Positions 17,602 to 26,410 of a stretch of 64,000 nt of DNA are shown here, piece after piece; the first letter of the stretch is position 1; each line of letters starts with the position of its first letter. The position numbers were made by a program, and so were the translations under genes. The stretch is taken from the NCBI RefSeq assembly GCF_031846345.1, contig NZ_JAVRHX010000006.1, positions 110,521-174,520 of the forward strand, given 5' to 3'. This DNA comes from Glaciecola petra. Lineage in GTDB: Bacteria; Pseudomonadota; Gammaproteobacteria; Enterobacterales; Alteromonadaceae. Under the pieces are notes generated by a model. That model was not told where the DNA came from and ran no database searches. It was given only the letters and a program-made list of their open reading frames with translations.

Positions 17602-18210
17602 ATGAAAATATTGGTAGTAGATGACCACGCATTATTTAGAGATGGCCTTAAGCATGTGCTTGTCGCCTTAGTTGATGCCCCAAATGACGAGCTTCTTATT
17701 TATGAAGCGAACACTAGCGAAGCTTCAATTCCTGTTCTGAAAGAAAATCCCGATATAGATTTGGTACTAGTTGACCTTAATATGCCTGGGCAATTGGGGT
17801 TTGTGGTTTTGGAATACTGCCGCACATATCATTCAACAATTCCTATAGTTGTTGTGTCAGCATCTAATCGTAAGCAAGATATTCAACAAGCGATGGATTT
17901 GGGCGCTATGGCTTATGTACCCAAAGATACCACTAGCAAGCTAATGATAAATATTTTAGGGATAGTTATGTCTGGTGGACTTTATTTTCCGCAAATTGTG
18001 TCAGATGAATCCAAACCATTTTTCACTTCTCGACAACTCCAGGTACTGACGCTAATTGTTGAGGGCCAGTCGAACAAAGTAATTGCAGCTAATATGGAAA
18101 TTGCTGAGGCTACTATCAAAATGCATGTTACTGCTATCTTTAAAAAGTTAGGAGTAAGCAATAGAACTCAAGCGGCATTGTTAGCAAAAGAGCAGGGAAT
18201 CTTCTCCTAA
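17602..18210 (+). CDS. LuxR/NarL-type response regulator
   Basis: 202 residues. The receiver has Asp7-Asp8, phosphoacceptor Asp58 (LVLVDLNMPG) and a conserved lysine in VPKDT. The C-terminal LuxR helix-turn-helix reads LTLIVEGQSNKVIAANMEIAE and onward. I start at ATG 17602, since the TTG just before it adds only one residue. The gene faces the hybrid kinase gene on the opposite strand across 43 bp. The kinase is the obvious partner, although convergent pairs are not always cognate. Confidence 0.9.
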   Translation: MKILVVDDHALFRDGLKHVLVALVDAPNDELLIYEANTSEASIPVLKENPDIDLVLVDLNMPGQLGFVVLEYCRTYHSTIPIVVVSASNRKQDIQQAMDLGAMAYVPKDTTSKLMINILGIVMSGGLYFPQIVSDESKPFFTSRQLQVLTLIVEGQSNKVIAANMEIAEATIKMHVTAIFKKLGVSNRTQAALLAKEQGIFS

Positions 18211-18222
18211 TTCAAGATATAC

Positions 18223-18262
18223 GCTATTTGTGGCTATACGTTGCTGTACGTCGCTATACATT
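18223..18262. repeat. Four imperfect 10-bp tandem repeats
   Basis: Units begin at 18223, 18233, 18243 and 18253 with the pattern GCTrTACrTy; the first unit is the most divergent. They span the gap between the convergent regulator and kinase genes and run into the kinase's last codons. Confidence 0.45.
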
Positions 18263-20002
18263 GCTTTGAATACTGCGTATAAATGCTCGAAGTTTGGCGG
18301 CAGGCACAGGTTTATGTAGCACCTGCCATTTTCCGGTGTTCATTTTTTCCAAACGTTTTTGGTCTGTATCACCGGTGATAATTAACACAGGAATGGACTC
18401 ATCGAATTTTGTGTTTAGCATGGTGATGACATCTGCTCCAGTCATTTCATTGGCTAAACGAAAATCAGTTATTAGCATATCAGGTTTTCGTTTAACTAAC
18501 TCAAGCTGCGCAAATAACTCTTCACCTGAAGCGGCGACAATCACTCCACAGTTCCAAATTTTCAGTAGTTGCGACATGCCTTCTCGAATACTTTCTTCGT
18601 CATCGACTATTGCAATTAACAAAGAGGATTCTGCTTCACTATTTACCGACATGTTTAGCGCGGGTTTCTGACTGTCAGAATTACTCTTAATGTGTTGAAT
18701 ATTAATAGAGAAGGTCGAACCAATGCCCACTTCGGATTCTACATCTATTGTATGTCCGAGTAATTTAGCCGTTCGGTCAACAATCGCCAGGCCAAGACCT
18801 AATCCCTTTTTCCTATCTCTATGTGTGTTGTTTAATTGATGAAACTCAATGTATATATCTTGTAATTCTTCTGGTGGAATTCCGATGCCAGTATCACTGA
18901 TACTTATTGTCAAATTATCATCTTTCACAACGCATTTAACCGTAATTTCTCCCGAATCTGTGTATCGAATGGCATTTTCCAAATAATTTCGTAGTATTTG
19001 TTCTAATAGGTCAGGTTCACTTTTGACGCTGTAAGTACTTATTGGCCATTTGATGAAAAGGTTTTTTTCTGCAGCTTGTAAATCAAAAGCGTTGGCTAAT
19101 TTGTCAAACATTGCTTGTACTGGAAAGATGATTGGTTTTGCTTCCACAGCGCCAGCATCTAATTTAGAAATGTCTAACAATGCATCAAATAAACTTTTTA
19201 AAGCATCTACCGACAAGTTGATTTGGTCGACTATTTTTCGTGTTTTAGGATCTTTTGCTGACTCATCCAATACCGATGTAAATAAACTTAGAGAATAAAG
19301 TGGTTGACGTAAATCATGACTCGCAGCCGCAAGAAATTTAGACTTTGCTTTGTCAGCACGTTCCGCTTCTTCTTTTTGTTCTTTAAGCTGTTCAACGAGC
19401 AAATTGTTTTCAAATCGCAAGCCTAAGCTTGTTTTGAAATTTTTGTTTATTTTGATATTGAAAGCGGTCAGTACAATTAAAAATACCGCAGAAACAATGC
19501 CTAAAGTATTGTGTAGCTTATCCCCAAACAAGAAAAACTGGATGGTAATAGGTAGCAATATAGAGGGCACATAAGCAAAATAGCCGGGTAAATAAAGACT
19601 ATAAGTAAATGCCGAGCCACCTGTCATTGCAAACAGACTCATCAAGAGAAAAAACTGATAAGTTTGGTTTTCGAGAGGAAAGTACAAAATGCCAATGGTG
19701 CCCCAAATTGCTCCTGCAAATGCACTCCCTACAATAATCGATAGCTTAAATGGTCTTAAGTTTTGCGACCTAAATTTGTTTTTGTAATGCAAAAAAAACA
19801 ATGCTCTAACCAAGACCATTGTTACCAAAAGGCCTAAACATAAAACAATGGTATAAAAGGGCACAATATCTGAAAAGCCGTAGGATATTGCCATGCCAAT
19901 GATCAAATTAATAAATAAAAGCACTGGGATTGAACTATGCATTAACTTAATTTGTTCTGCGTGAATTTGTTCACGCATATTGTCGTCTATTGCTTCTTCC
20001 AA
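18254..20002 (-). CDS. Hybrid sensor histidine kinase with C-terminal receiver
   Basis: 582 residues. About six membrane helices occupy residues 20-190. A short coiled coil precedes the HisKA domain with His229 in AAASHDLRQPL, a variant common in marine LuxR-coupled kinases. The ATPase domain (NAIRYTDSGEI, ISDTGIGIPPEE, KGLGLGLAIV) and a C-terminal receiver with Asp513 (LITDFRLA) follow. The membrane domain probably senses a hydrophobic or membrane-bound cue. It is transcribed toward the LuxR-type regulator and away from the lipoprotein gene at 20299. Confidence 0.92.
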   Translation of the reverse strand: MEEAIDDNMREQIHAEQIKLMHSSIPVLLFINLIIGMAISYGFSDIVPFYTIVLCLGLLVTMVLVRALFFLHYKNKFRSQNLRPFKLSIIVGSAFAGAIWGTIGILYFPLENQTYQFFLLMSLFAMTGGSAFTYSLYLPGYFAYVPSILLPITIQFFLFGDKLHNTLGIVSAVFLIVLTAFNIKINKNFKTSLGLRFENNLLVEQLKEQKEEAERADKAKSKFLAAASHDLRQPLYSLSLFTSVLDESAKDPKTRKIVDQINLSVDALKSLFDALLDISKLDAGAVEAKPIIFPVQAMFDKLANAFDLQAAEKNLFIKWPISTYSVKSEPDLLEQILRNYLENAIRYTDSGEITVKCVVKDDNLTISISDTGIGIPPEELQDIYIEFHQLNNTHRDRKKGLGLGLAIVDRTAKLLGHTIDVESEVGIGSTFSINIQHIKSNSDSQKPALNMSVNSEAESSLLIAIVDDEESIREGMSQLLKIWNCGVIVAASGEELFAQLELVKRKPDMLITDFRLANEMTGADVITMLNTKFDESIPVLIITGDTDQKRLEKMNTGKWQVLHKPVPAAKLRAFIRSIQSNV

Positions 20003-20298
20003 AATATACCCTTCTTTTGTTAGTAATATTTGAACTGCATGCCCAGCTCGCTATTTCATAGCTATTTTCACTAAACAAATGAGGAACTTTTGATAAAGGT
20101 GGGTGTGTTGAACACATACAATACGAATTATCGTGCGAGATACTCTCATATCGTCATTTTATTATCACTAGGTTTATAACAAACCCAGACCTATGTCTGT
20201 ATTCAACCCAGACCCTTGTGGTATATCTACTTTTTTCGATTTCACTTACTTTTAGTCTCTGTATTCTCAGTAAAGAATAGTTGGTTAGGAAATTGAAT
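20003..20298. promoter_or_regulatory. Divergent regulatory region with paired direct repeats
   Basis: Promoters for the kinase (minus) and the lipoprotein (plus) must lie here. Two copies of AACCCAGACC occur at 20182-20191 and 20205-20214, 23 bp apart, about 85-115 bp before the lipoprotein start. They may bind a regulator. No confident -35/-10 was picked. Confidence 0.35.
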
Positions 20299-20931
20299 AT
20301 GATTACATTATCACGACAGGGGTATTTACTAGCTTTTTTATCCGTATTGATTCTCTCAGGGTGCTCAATAAACCCCGAGGGCTTGCATCATCAACAATCC
20401 GCAAATAGTGATATTGAAATTTATGGCACAACAGCTGGAATGCGCGCTATTTTGCTAAGAAAAAAATCATCAGAATCCGTGTATTGTGCTGAGCCTCAGC
20501 CAGATGCGACAGTGAGCGAATCTTTATCTGAAAATGCATCTGTTTCGCAAGGTGCGGCAGGAAGCGAAGACGAAGGCGCCACTGAAAGTGTTGGTGAAAG
20601 TAGTTTAGGCGGTCGCTCAGTGAATGTGCTTATTACGCGCGAGATTTTTTATCGAACTTGCGAGTTTATTTCGAATGCTAATTTGTCGGACGACACCAAA
20701 CTCGAAGTATTTAAGGCAAGCTTACAATCCATCATAAACCTCAACAATACCAATTTTGGTAATGGCTCTGTAGGCCAATCGCCCGTTCAAAACAATGAAC
20801 TCAACCCAGCAAGTAATAACAGCTCAGAAGATGATTCAGATAACTCTGAAGACGGCTATGAAGATGATTCTGAAGATGATTCTGAAGATGACTCGGCTGA
20901 CGACTACGAAGACGATTCTGATGGAAGCTAA
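20299..20931 (+). CDS. Lipoprotein with acidic repetitive tail
   Basis: 210 residues from ATG 20299, preceded by TAGGAA; the TTG at 20281 is a weaker choice. A signal peptide ends in the lipobox LSGC. The middle contains one short conserved-looking helical stretch (ITREIFYRTCEFISN) and the last 35 residues are almost only Asp, Glu and Ser, in repeats of the type EDDSEDDS. Such tails may bind cations or stay disordered. I do not recognise the family. The neighbouring genes also encode exported proteins. Confidence 0.65.
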   Translation: MITLSRQGYLLAFLSVLILSGCSINPEGLHHQQSANSDIEIYGTTAGMRAILLRKKSSESVYCAEPQPDATVSESLSENASVSQGAAGSEDEGATESVGESSLGGRSVNVLITREIFYRTCEFISNANLSDDTKLEVFKASLQSIINLNNTNFGNGSVGQSPVQNNELNPASNNSSEDDSDNSEDGYEDDSEDDSEDDSADDYEDDSDGS

Positions 20932-21047
20932 ATACTTATATTTTATCCCAAACCAATATACGCAAAATTTTTTAGAGCTCTCTTTGAGTATTTTTTAAGT
21001 TGAAAGTTACAAAAACAATTCAAATCATTTAAGCAAAAGGAAAGATC

Positions 21048-22709
21048 ATGACAGAAAAATTTATTAATAATAATCAATATGGTAAGCATAAACTGATTGC
21101 CCTCGGATTATTGTGTGCAGTACTTTTGCTGAGTGTTTCAGGCAAGAGTGAAGCTGCACGCATCTATAACCACACTGGCGAGACAGTAAAAGCCTGTAAA
21201 GGTGTTGGTGTACTCGGCAAAGTTGCTGCTGGTGGGCAGTGCGAGACTATTGCTCATGGTGAACGCAGCAAAAGCCTGCAGTGGAATCGTACAAACGGAA
21301 TTTTAGTTAAAAATAAAGCTAACCAGATAATATGCAGTCTCGATTTTGGTGTGCACGCCCAAATCCAAGGTGGAAATTACATGCAAATATACAGCAATAA
21401 ATGCACAGTCTATAGCGCCAGTCATAAAATAATCAGCACGGGTAGTTTGTTAGCTTACCCCTATGTCAAAATAAAAAATGAAAGTGAGTATCGTGCTAGT
21501 GGCACCATAGAGTATGGGCCTTTTGGATGCTCTGACGACAGTTACTCTGTTGCTCCCGGAGAAACTTGGCATGCTAAATCGCGCGGCGCATGTTTAGTGA
21601 CATCTATCTCTAGCAAGCTTCACGGTAGTTCTAAGTATGGCGAAAATACTAAGGTGGTGCCTTATGATTCCACAACAAGTTATTCTGAATTTCAAATTTC
21701 TAGCTATGGCGGATCTTACAGAGTTTTTTCTAAAGAGGAATTTGCAGATGTGACTGATACTAAAAGAGAAAAAAGCCCCGGCTTTTATTTTGTAAACAAA
21801 ACGCCTTGGCCGGTAGCGTACTCTCTTGACCAATATAGCTGTTTACATCATGGTATTGTGCCAGCGCGAAGCGATGAAAAAGATGGCTTGTTAAAAGTAG
21901 ACACAGGAGCTGTATGGTTTACCTTAGAGATGCAAGTTCAACCAGACGGAGTTGACCCAAAAGATGATTTTGAAGATTGTGCTTTGCCAGTTGTTGAATT
22001 AGTTGGTGATATTGCGCTTGCTGTTTTCACTGGAGGCTCTAGCGCAACAGCAAAAACAGCAGCTAAAACCAGTGCAAAAATCATCGCTAAAGAGGCGGCT
22101 AAGAAATTTGCCAAAAAACAGGCAAAGAAATTGCTGAAGACGTTGGTCAAAGACTTTACAAAAAAAGAGCTTGGGAAATTATTTGCATTAGGTACAAATG
22201 TTGAACTTTACGGACAATATGCCGGATATGAATGGCCTTTTCGATGCAAGAGCATGCCTGAATATCATATTACAGGAGGGCCATATCTAATTGACGAAAA
22301 CGGCGAGCGGTATCTTAGTAGAGGCACTCCATTTACCATTACAAAAGTAAACACATGTGGTGATGATATGATGCTAGCTTCTAGGAAGAAGGATGTTGCG
22401 GACCAAGGCATTTTTGCAAAACTTCCATTTGCTAAAGAGGCTGCAGATAAGGTGAATAAGGTTGACCCTAAAGTTTATTTCACCAATGAATTCAGGCATT
22501 TTAAAAACCATTCTATTACTGGCTATAATGATAGAGTCCTCTCTAATCTAACTCGATATCAGTGTATGTCGAAGTGCAAACAAGAGAAGTCGTTTTCATG
22601 TAAATCGTTCGATTATGGAAATAAAACGCAAACGTGTTATTTGAGCACCAAAAGCGGGATTGAAAAACCTAACGATGGCACTTACGACTACTACCAGTTA
22701 GAAAAATAA
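21048..22709 (+). CDS. Secreted protein with C-terminal PAN/Apple-like domain
   Basis: 553 residues. A signal segment (about 15-38, ending KSEAA) precedes a cysteine-containing beta-rich region to about residue 300. An Ala/Lys-rich helical stretch follows (about 325-380). The end, from about residue 480, looks like a PAN domain: RYQCMSKCKQEKSFSCKSFDY then TCYLS, with the four to six cysteines expected for that disulfide fold. PAN domains bind proteins or glycans. Even cysteine spacing across the protein suggests a disulfide-rich extracytoplasmic fold. A strong terminator lies 27 bp past the stop. The function is unknown. Confidence 0.65.
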   Translation: MTEKFINNNQYGKHKLIALGLLCAVLLLSVSGKSEAARIYNHTGETVKACKGVGVLGKVAAGGQCETIAHGERSKSLQWNRTNGILVKNKANQIICSLDFGVHAQIQGGNYMQIYSNKCTVYSASHKIISTGSLLAYPYVKIKNESEYRASGTIEYGPFGCSDDSYSVAPGETWHAKSRGACLVTSISSKLHGSSKYGENTKVVPYDSTTSYSEFQISSYGGSYRVFSKEEFADVTDTKREKSPGFYFVNKTPWPVAYSLDQYSCLHHGIVPARSDEKDGLLKVDTGAVWFTLEMQVQPDGVDPKDDFEDCALPVVELVGDIALAVFTGGSSATAKTAAKTSAKIIAKEAAKKFAKKQAKKLLKTLVKDFTKKELGKLFALGTNVELYGQYAGYEWPFRCKSMPEYHITGGPYLIDENGERYLSRGTPFTITKVNTCGDDMMLASRKKDVADQGIFAKLPFAKEAADKVNKVDPKVYFTNEFRHFKNHSITGYNDRVLSNLTRYQCMSKCKQEKSFSCKSFDYGNKTQTCYLSTKSGIEKPNDGTYDYYQLEK

Positions 22710-22735
22710 ATTAGCTAAGTGAGTTAAATCACCAG

Positions 22736-22790
22736 AAAACCCGTAGCCATTGTTGCATGATAGCTAAGCTGCAATGTACTACGGGTTTTT
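22736..22790 (+). terminator. Intrinsic terminator after the PAN-domain gene
   Basis: Arms AAAACCCGTAG (22736-22746) and CTACGGGTTTT (22779-22789) pair perfectly, with an inner TTGCA/TGCAA stem, and run into a T tract. Confidence 0.88.
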
Positions 22791-23148
22791 ATGTCATCAG
22801 CTTATGCATAAAATGTTGCGTCGTCACTTCCCAAAAAACTCATCGCTTCTATGGATTTATCTATAATTCGTACGTGCGGTAATGTTTTCTGCAAAATCAT
22901 AATTTACACAATCGGCACTAAATTCTATCTATGAAAAGCCCTCTAATATGTCTCTTCGAGATAATTTAGATTTCTTCCTCAATTGTAAAGCTATGTAAAG
23001 ATTCCGAACTAAATTCTATTTTTATGAACTTACTCTGCATAAATCATAAGAAATTTATTCAATATGTGGTTTTTAAATTAACTTGCCTGTCCAAAAAGTT
23101 TAGCGCTGAGCATTTTGGGCAAAACACTATATTATTCTTGGAGAAAAA
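22791..23148. other. Noncoding stretch before the acidic lipoprotein gene
   Basis: No supported gene. An ACTAAATTCTAT sequence occurs twice (about 22917 and 23008), each followed by ATGAA within a few bases. The meaning is unclear. The 3' end must hold the promoter of the lipoprotein at 23149. Confidence 0.3.
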
Positions 23149-24675
23149 ATGTTTTTAGCTCAAAAACAGGCCCATTTATGGAAGCCTATATTTGTTTCAG
23201 TGCTGCTGCTCAGTTTGATCGCATGTTCAGGTAGTAGCGATGACGAAGATGCAACTGGTTATATCAAATTTTATAATGCTTCTGCCGATTCACCGGCAAT
23301 TTTCATGACTATAGATGAAGATATTGATAGTGATGCCGACGACGAAATTGAACGCACGCTTTCGGGTGTAAGCTATGCTAGTGCCGGCACTCGAACTGAA
23401 CTAGAAACACAAAGCTATTATTTAGAGCTGGCGTGGCAAGATGAAGACAGTTCTGCTAGAACCGATCTTGAGATTGTATATGAATCCCAAATTGACATAA
23501 GCGAAGACGAAACCCAGTGGGTGATCATGACAGGGTCGGTGCAAAGCCCTACCGTTAATATATATAGCATTCCAGAATTAGATGAAGATGAGCTTTCAGA
23601 TGACCAAGATGATGATTTATTTACATTAAGAGTTATCAACTTGCATCAGAGCATCGTAGATGTAGATATTTACCTTTCGCTTGAAGACGAAACCTTTAAT
23701 GAAGCAGAATTGCTTGTGAGTGCACAAGCAGACCTTATGACCGAAAAACTCAAGCGAGAGCAAGATCAGTATAAGGTTTACATTACGCAGTCGGGTCAAT
23801 CAGAGGTGTTATTTTCATCAGAAGACATTAGCTTTGTCACAGGTGTTCAGTATTTGTTGGCCTTGCGAGAGAACCAAGGTGTAGGAGGCTCAGAGTTTGT
23901 GGTAGATAATATTACCAGTGGTCAAATTACGTCTTATGAGGCACTGGAATCGTTAGCCAATTTGACTATTTATAATGGTTTAAATTCAAACGACTTATTA
24001 CCTTCCTACATGGCTAGTGTGAACCTAAGCATAGATGGAAAAACAACGGTTCCAAGTACCGCAGACTTATCTTATAGCGAATTTTCAGATGCCTTTGAGC
24101 TAGAAAGCAGTGATTATCGCTTAAGCGTGTTTAATAACAATACCGACGAGGTCATGCTGCAAAACCGGCTAATTAGCGCACCACAAAATGCTGACCGCAC
24201 TGTTTTCTTATATTGGACAGACGAAGCCGTTGATGATGATGGTGACGGTGACGTTGATGAAAACGACGATGGTATCATTGATGAAATCAGGCCAATCGTT
24301 AGCACCCTTACTGTAGAAAACAGCAATTTATCAAGGTTTTACGATAAACAAGTTACCATGCTCAATTTGTTAAATACCGACACGTTTTCAAGAGTTACTT
24401 TCTATTTTGTGAAATCTGACGAAATAATTGATACTGCTGAAAACACCAGAAGTCTACTTCAGGGCACGTCAAGCAATATGGTCTTGTTAAATAATACTTA
24501 CCAATTATTTGTGGTCACTGAAATCGACAATAACGATATTATATTGCACGAATCGACCCTTGTGCTAGACCAAGAAAGTGATGATCTCTTCCTTTTGTTG
24601 GAAGAGTCTGAGTCAAGTGCCAGCGGCTACGCCGTTAGGGTTGAGTCTCAAAAAACAACTAGTAATGATGAATAA
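23149..24675 (+). CDS. Acidic lipoprotein, DUF4397-like
   Basis: 508 residues. A signal peptide ends in LIAC, a lipobox. The mature part begins GYIKFYNASADSPAIFMTID, reminiscent of the DUF4397 beta-sandwich (YNASPDAP-type opening), and similar openings recur (LRVINLHQSIVDVDIYL near 160; LTIYNGL near 270), suggesting repeats. A run of alternating Asp and Gly (DDDGDGDVDENDDG, about 363-376) looks like a calcium-binding loop. A surface role is likely. The downstream regulator gene begins inside its last codons, so the two may be translationally coupled. Confidence 0.68.
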   Translation: MFLAQKQAHLWKPIFVSVLLLSLIACSGSSDDEDATGYIKFYNASADSPAIFMTIDEDIDSDADDEIERTLSGVSYASAGTRTELETQSYYLELAWQDEDSSARTDLEIVYESQIDISEDETQWVIMTGSVQSPTVNIYSIPELDEDELSDDQDDDLFTLRVINLHQSIVDVDIYLSLEDETFNEAELLVSAQADLMTEKLKREQDQYKVYITQSGQSEVLFSSEDISFVTGVQYLLALRENQGVGGSEFVVDNITSGQITSYEALESLANLTIYNGLNSNDLLPSYMASVNLSIDGKTTVPSTADLSYSEFSDAFELESSDYRLSVFNNNTDEVMLQNRLISAPQNADRTVFLYWTDEAVDDDGDGDVDENDDGIIDEIRPIVSTLTVENSNLSRFYDKQVTMLNLLNTDTFSRVTFYFVKSDEIIDTAENTRSLLQGTSSNMVLLNNTYQLFVVTEIDNNDIILHESTLVLDQESDDLFLLLEESESSASGYAVRVESQKTTSNDE

Positions 24676-25411
24676 TTTAAATCCATTAAAAGTAAATAAT
24701 AGTCATGCACATAGCCGTCTCAACAAGGCGGCTGGCTATAAAATATTGATTATTGGAAATGAATATACGGGTAATGCACAAGCTATATCTTGTTTAGCCC
24801 AAACTTCTTACAAAACTAAGGTTGTTAATTCATCAACCGAGGGTATGCGCTGTTTGGGCTTAAAACACTTCGATATGATATTGCTAAGTGCGACTTTGCC
24901 TCAAGAAGATGGTTTTGAAATATTGAAAGCAATTCGTCATGTGTACAATATTCCAATACTTTTTACACTTACGAACAACGATGAATTTGATTGTATTTAT
25001 GCCTTAGAATTGGGCGCAGATGACGTAGTGTATTCACCTTTTTCAATAAGAGAACTGCTTGCTCGCATAAAACTACGGATTAAACGTCACCAGCAAACAG
25101 AAGGTTATGGCGTACATCCACTTGTTACAGTTAAGCAATTTAGTTTAGATGTAAATAAACGATGTATTCACATCAAAGACAGGCGCTTATCTTTAACTGA
25201 TACTGAATTTGACATACTCGCATTTTTAATAATTAATAAGGGATGTACCGTCTCTAAAGAAGACATTAGTCAAAGGGTGTTCAAACGTCCATTAGCAGAA
25301 TATGACCGAAGTATTGATGTACATATTAGTAATTTGCGGCGAAAAATTCCTGACTGTATAAACGCTGATTGTATTCGCACAGTAAGAGGTCGTGGCTATA
25401 TGTTAGTCTAG
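24665..25411 (+). CDS. OmpR-type regulator with degenerate receiver
   Basis: 248 residues. The C-terminal winged helix is normal (LTDTEFDILAFL, DVHISNLRRKI, RTVRGRGYMLV). The N-terminal receiver fold is recognisable, but the chemistry is gone: the acidic pair is Gly31-Asn32, the phosphoacceptor position is Ser75 (MILLSATLP in place of the usual LDxxLP), and the conserved lysine is Ser124 (VYSPFS). It therefore probably works without phosphorylation. The start ATG 24665 overlaps the upstream lipoprotein gene by 11 bases; the frame open from 24578 is not supported. No kinase gene is adjacent. Confidence 0.85.
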   Translation: MMNNLNPLKVNNSHAHSRLNKAAGYKILIIGNEYTGNAQAISCLAQTSYKTKVVNSSTEGMRCLGLKHFDMILLSATLPQEDGFEILKAIRHVYNIPILFTLTNNDEFDCIYALELGADDVVYSPFSIRELLARIKLRIKRHQQTEGYGVHPLVTVKQFSLDVNKRCIHIKDRRLSLTDTEFDILAFLIINKGCTVSKEDISQRVFKRPLAEYDRSIDVHISNLRRKIPDCINADCIRTVRGRGYMLV

Positions 25412-25423
25412 CTCCAATAGAAT

Positions 25424-25448
25424 GAAAAAAGGGGAGCGTATGCTCCCC
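25424..25448 (-). terminator. Intrinsic terminator of the PEP-CTERM gene
   Basis: Stem GGGGAGC/GCTCCCC with a 4-nt loop. On the minus strand it is followed by six T's (plus-strand A's 25425-25430), so it ends the PEP-CTERM transcript. It may also stop plus-strand readthrough less efficiently. Confidence 0.82.
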
Positions 25449-25470
25449 TGTAATAGTTTTATTAAATTGA

Positions 25471-26100
25471 CTACTTTCTAAATCGACGCATCGCCAGCAT
25501 GCTCAGACCTATCAAGCCAAGGGTTTCCGGTCCAGGAACTTGGGTAATCGTCGCAATCATATTAGGACCGATTCTTGCCAAGTTGCTGCTATCACCCTGC
25601 GGATAAACTAAACCTAAACTACCGGAAGTAGCATAAACACCATTCAAAATAGTTATGTGGTTTGCGGTTACTGATGAAGGGCTGGATACATAGGAATCGC
25701 CGTCGTCATTTGCGTAAAGTGCTCCTAATAAGTAGTCTGAACCTGAGTTTAGAAAAACGCTTGAAGATAAATCAGCAAAATGAAAGCCATTTAGTAATGT
25801 ATCACCACTATCTACAAGGATTGATGCTAATAAGTTTTGCGAGCTAACTTCCCACAAACCTACCCAATGTGCTGAGGTCAGAACCTGATCACTTGCGTCA
25901 GTAACTCCAAGAGATGTAACGGTTAAGTTTTCGTTAGCAGTAAACTTATATCCCACGACATCACCTGTGCTACCACCCCAATAAATGCCAAAGGTACTTC
26001 CACCTGAGTAATCTGTGAGAATAACACTCGCTGATACTGAGAAAGTATTTATTAAAAGACCCATCGTACATAATAAAACAACACGCTTAAAAACGTTCAT
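25471..26100 (-). CDS. PEP-CTERM sorted exported protein
   Basis: 209 residues. A signal peptide (ending SVSA) precedes a beta-rich domain with the pattern VGYKFTANENLTVTSLGV, similar to DUF4082-type domains. The C-terminus has the tripartite PEP-CTERM signal: VPGPE (a variant of VPEP), a hydrophobic helix TLGLIGLSMLAM and a basic end RRFRK. Such proteins are processed by exosortase and often associate with exopolysaccharide. No exosortase gene is in view. It is divergent from the chemoreceptor. Confidence 0.8.
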   Translation of the reverse strand: MNVFKRVVLLCTMGLLINTFSVSASVILTDYSGGSTFGIYWGGSTGDVVGYKFTANENLTVTSLGVTDASDQVLTSAHWVGLWEVSSQNLLASILVDSGDTLLNGFHFADLSSSVFLNSGSDYLLGALYANDDGDSYVSSPSSVTANHITILNGVYATSGSLGLVYPQGDSSNLARIGPNMIATITQVPGPETLGLIGLSMLAMRRFRK

Positions 26101-26410
26101 CCAAAACTCCTTAAATAGTTCTACCGCGAATTCGGTATATAACGTTTATAGTTACAAGGTATCCGCTAATGCAATTAAAAGGCCATGTTATAAGTTATTG
26201 ATAATTAAATAAAATTAAATGTAACAGCAATAAGGTGTAAAAAGTACTGACGGCAAATTTTAAGATACAGTTCAGTTAATACAGAAATTGTTGTCATAAA
26301 AATGTCATAAAAATGTCATCAAAATTAGCTCTGGAAAGACTGCCTTTTGTCGATACAAATAGTACAAATCGATTAATTGTTCGTAATATTCTCACGACAA
26401 CGGAAAGAAC
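26101..26410. promoter_or_regulatory. Divergent region between the PEP-CTERM gene and the chemoreceptor
   Basis: About 310 bp of AT-rich sequence holding both promoters. The only clear element is the 11-bp repeat array at 26292-26324, listed separately. Confidence 0.5.
26292..26324 (+). promoter_or_regulatory. Three 11-bp direct repeats, Pho-box-like
   Basis: Two perfect copies of TGTCATAAAAA and one TGTCATCAAAA are joined without gaps. PhoB boxes are tandem 11-bp repeats beginning with TGTCA, so the match is close. The array points toward the chemoreceptor, whose ATG is 86 bp away. Other OmpR/PhoB-family regulators also bind 10-11-bp tandem repeats, including potentially the regulator encoded at 24665. 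Confidence 0.55.
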
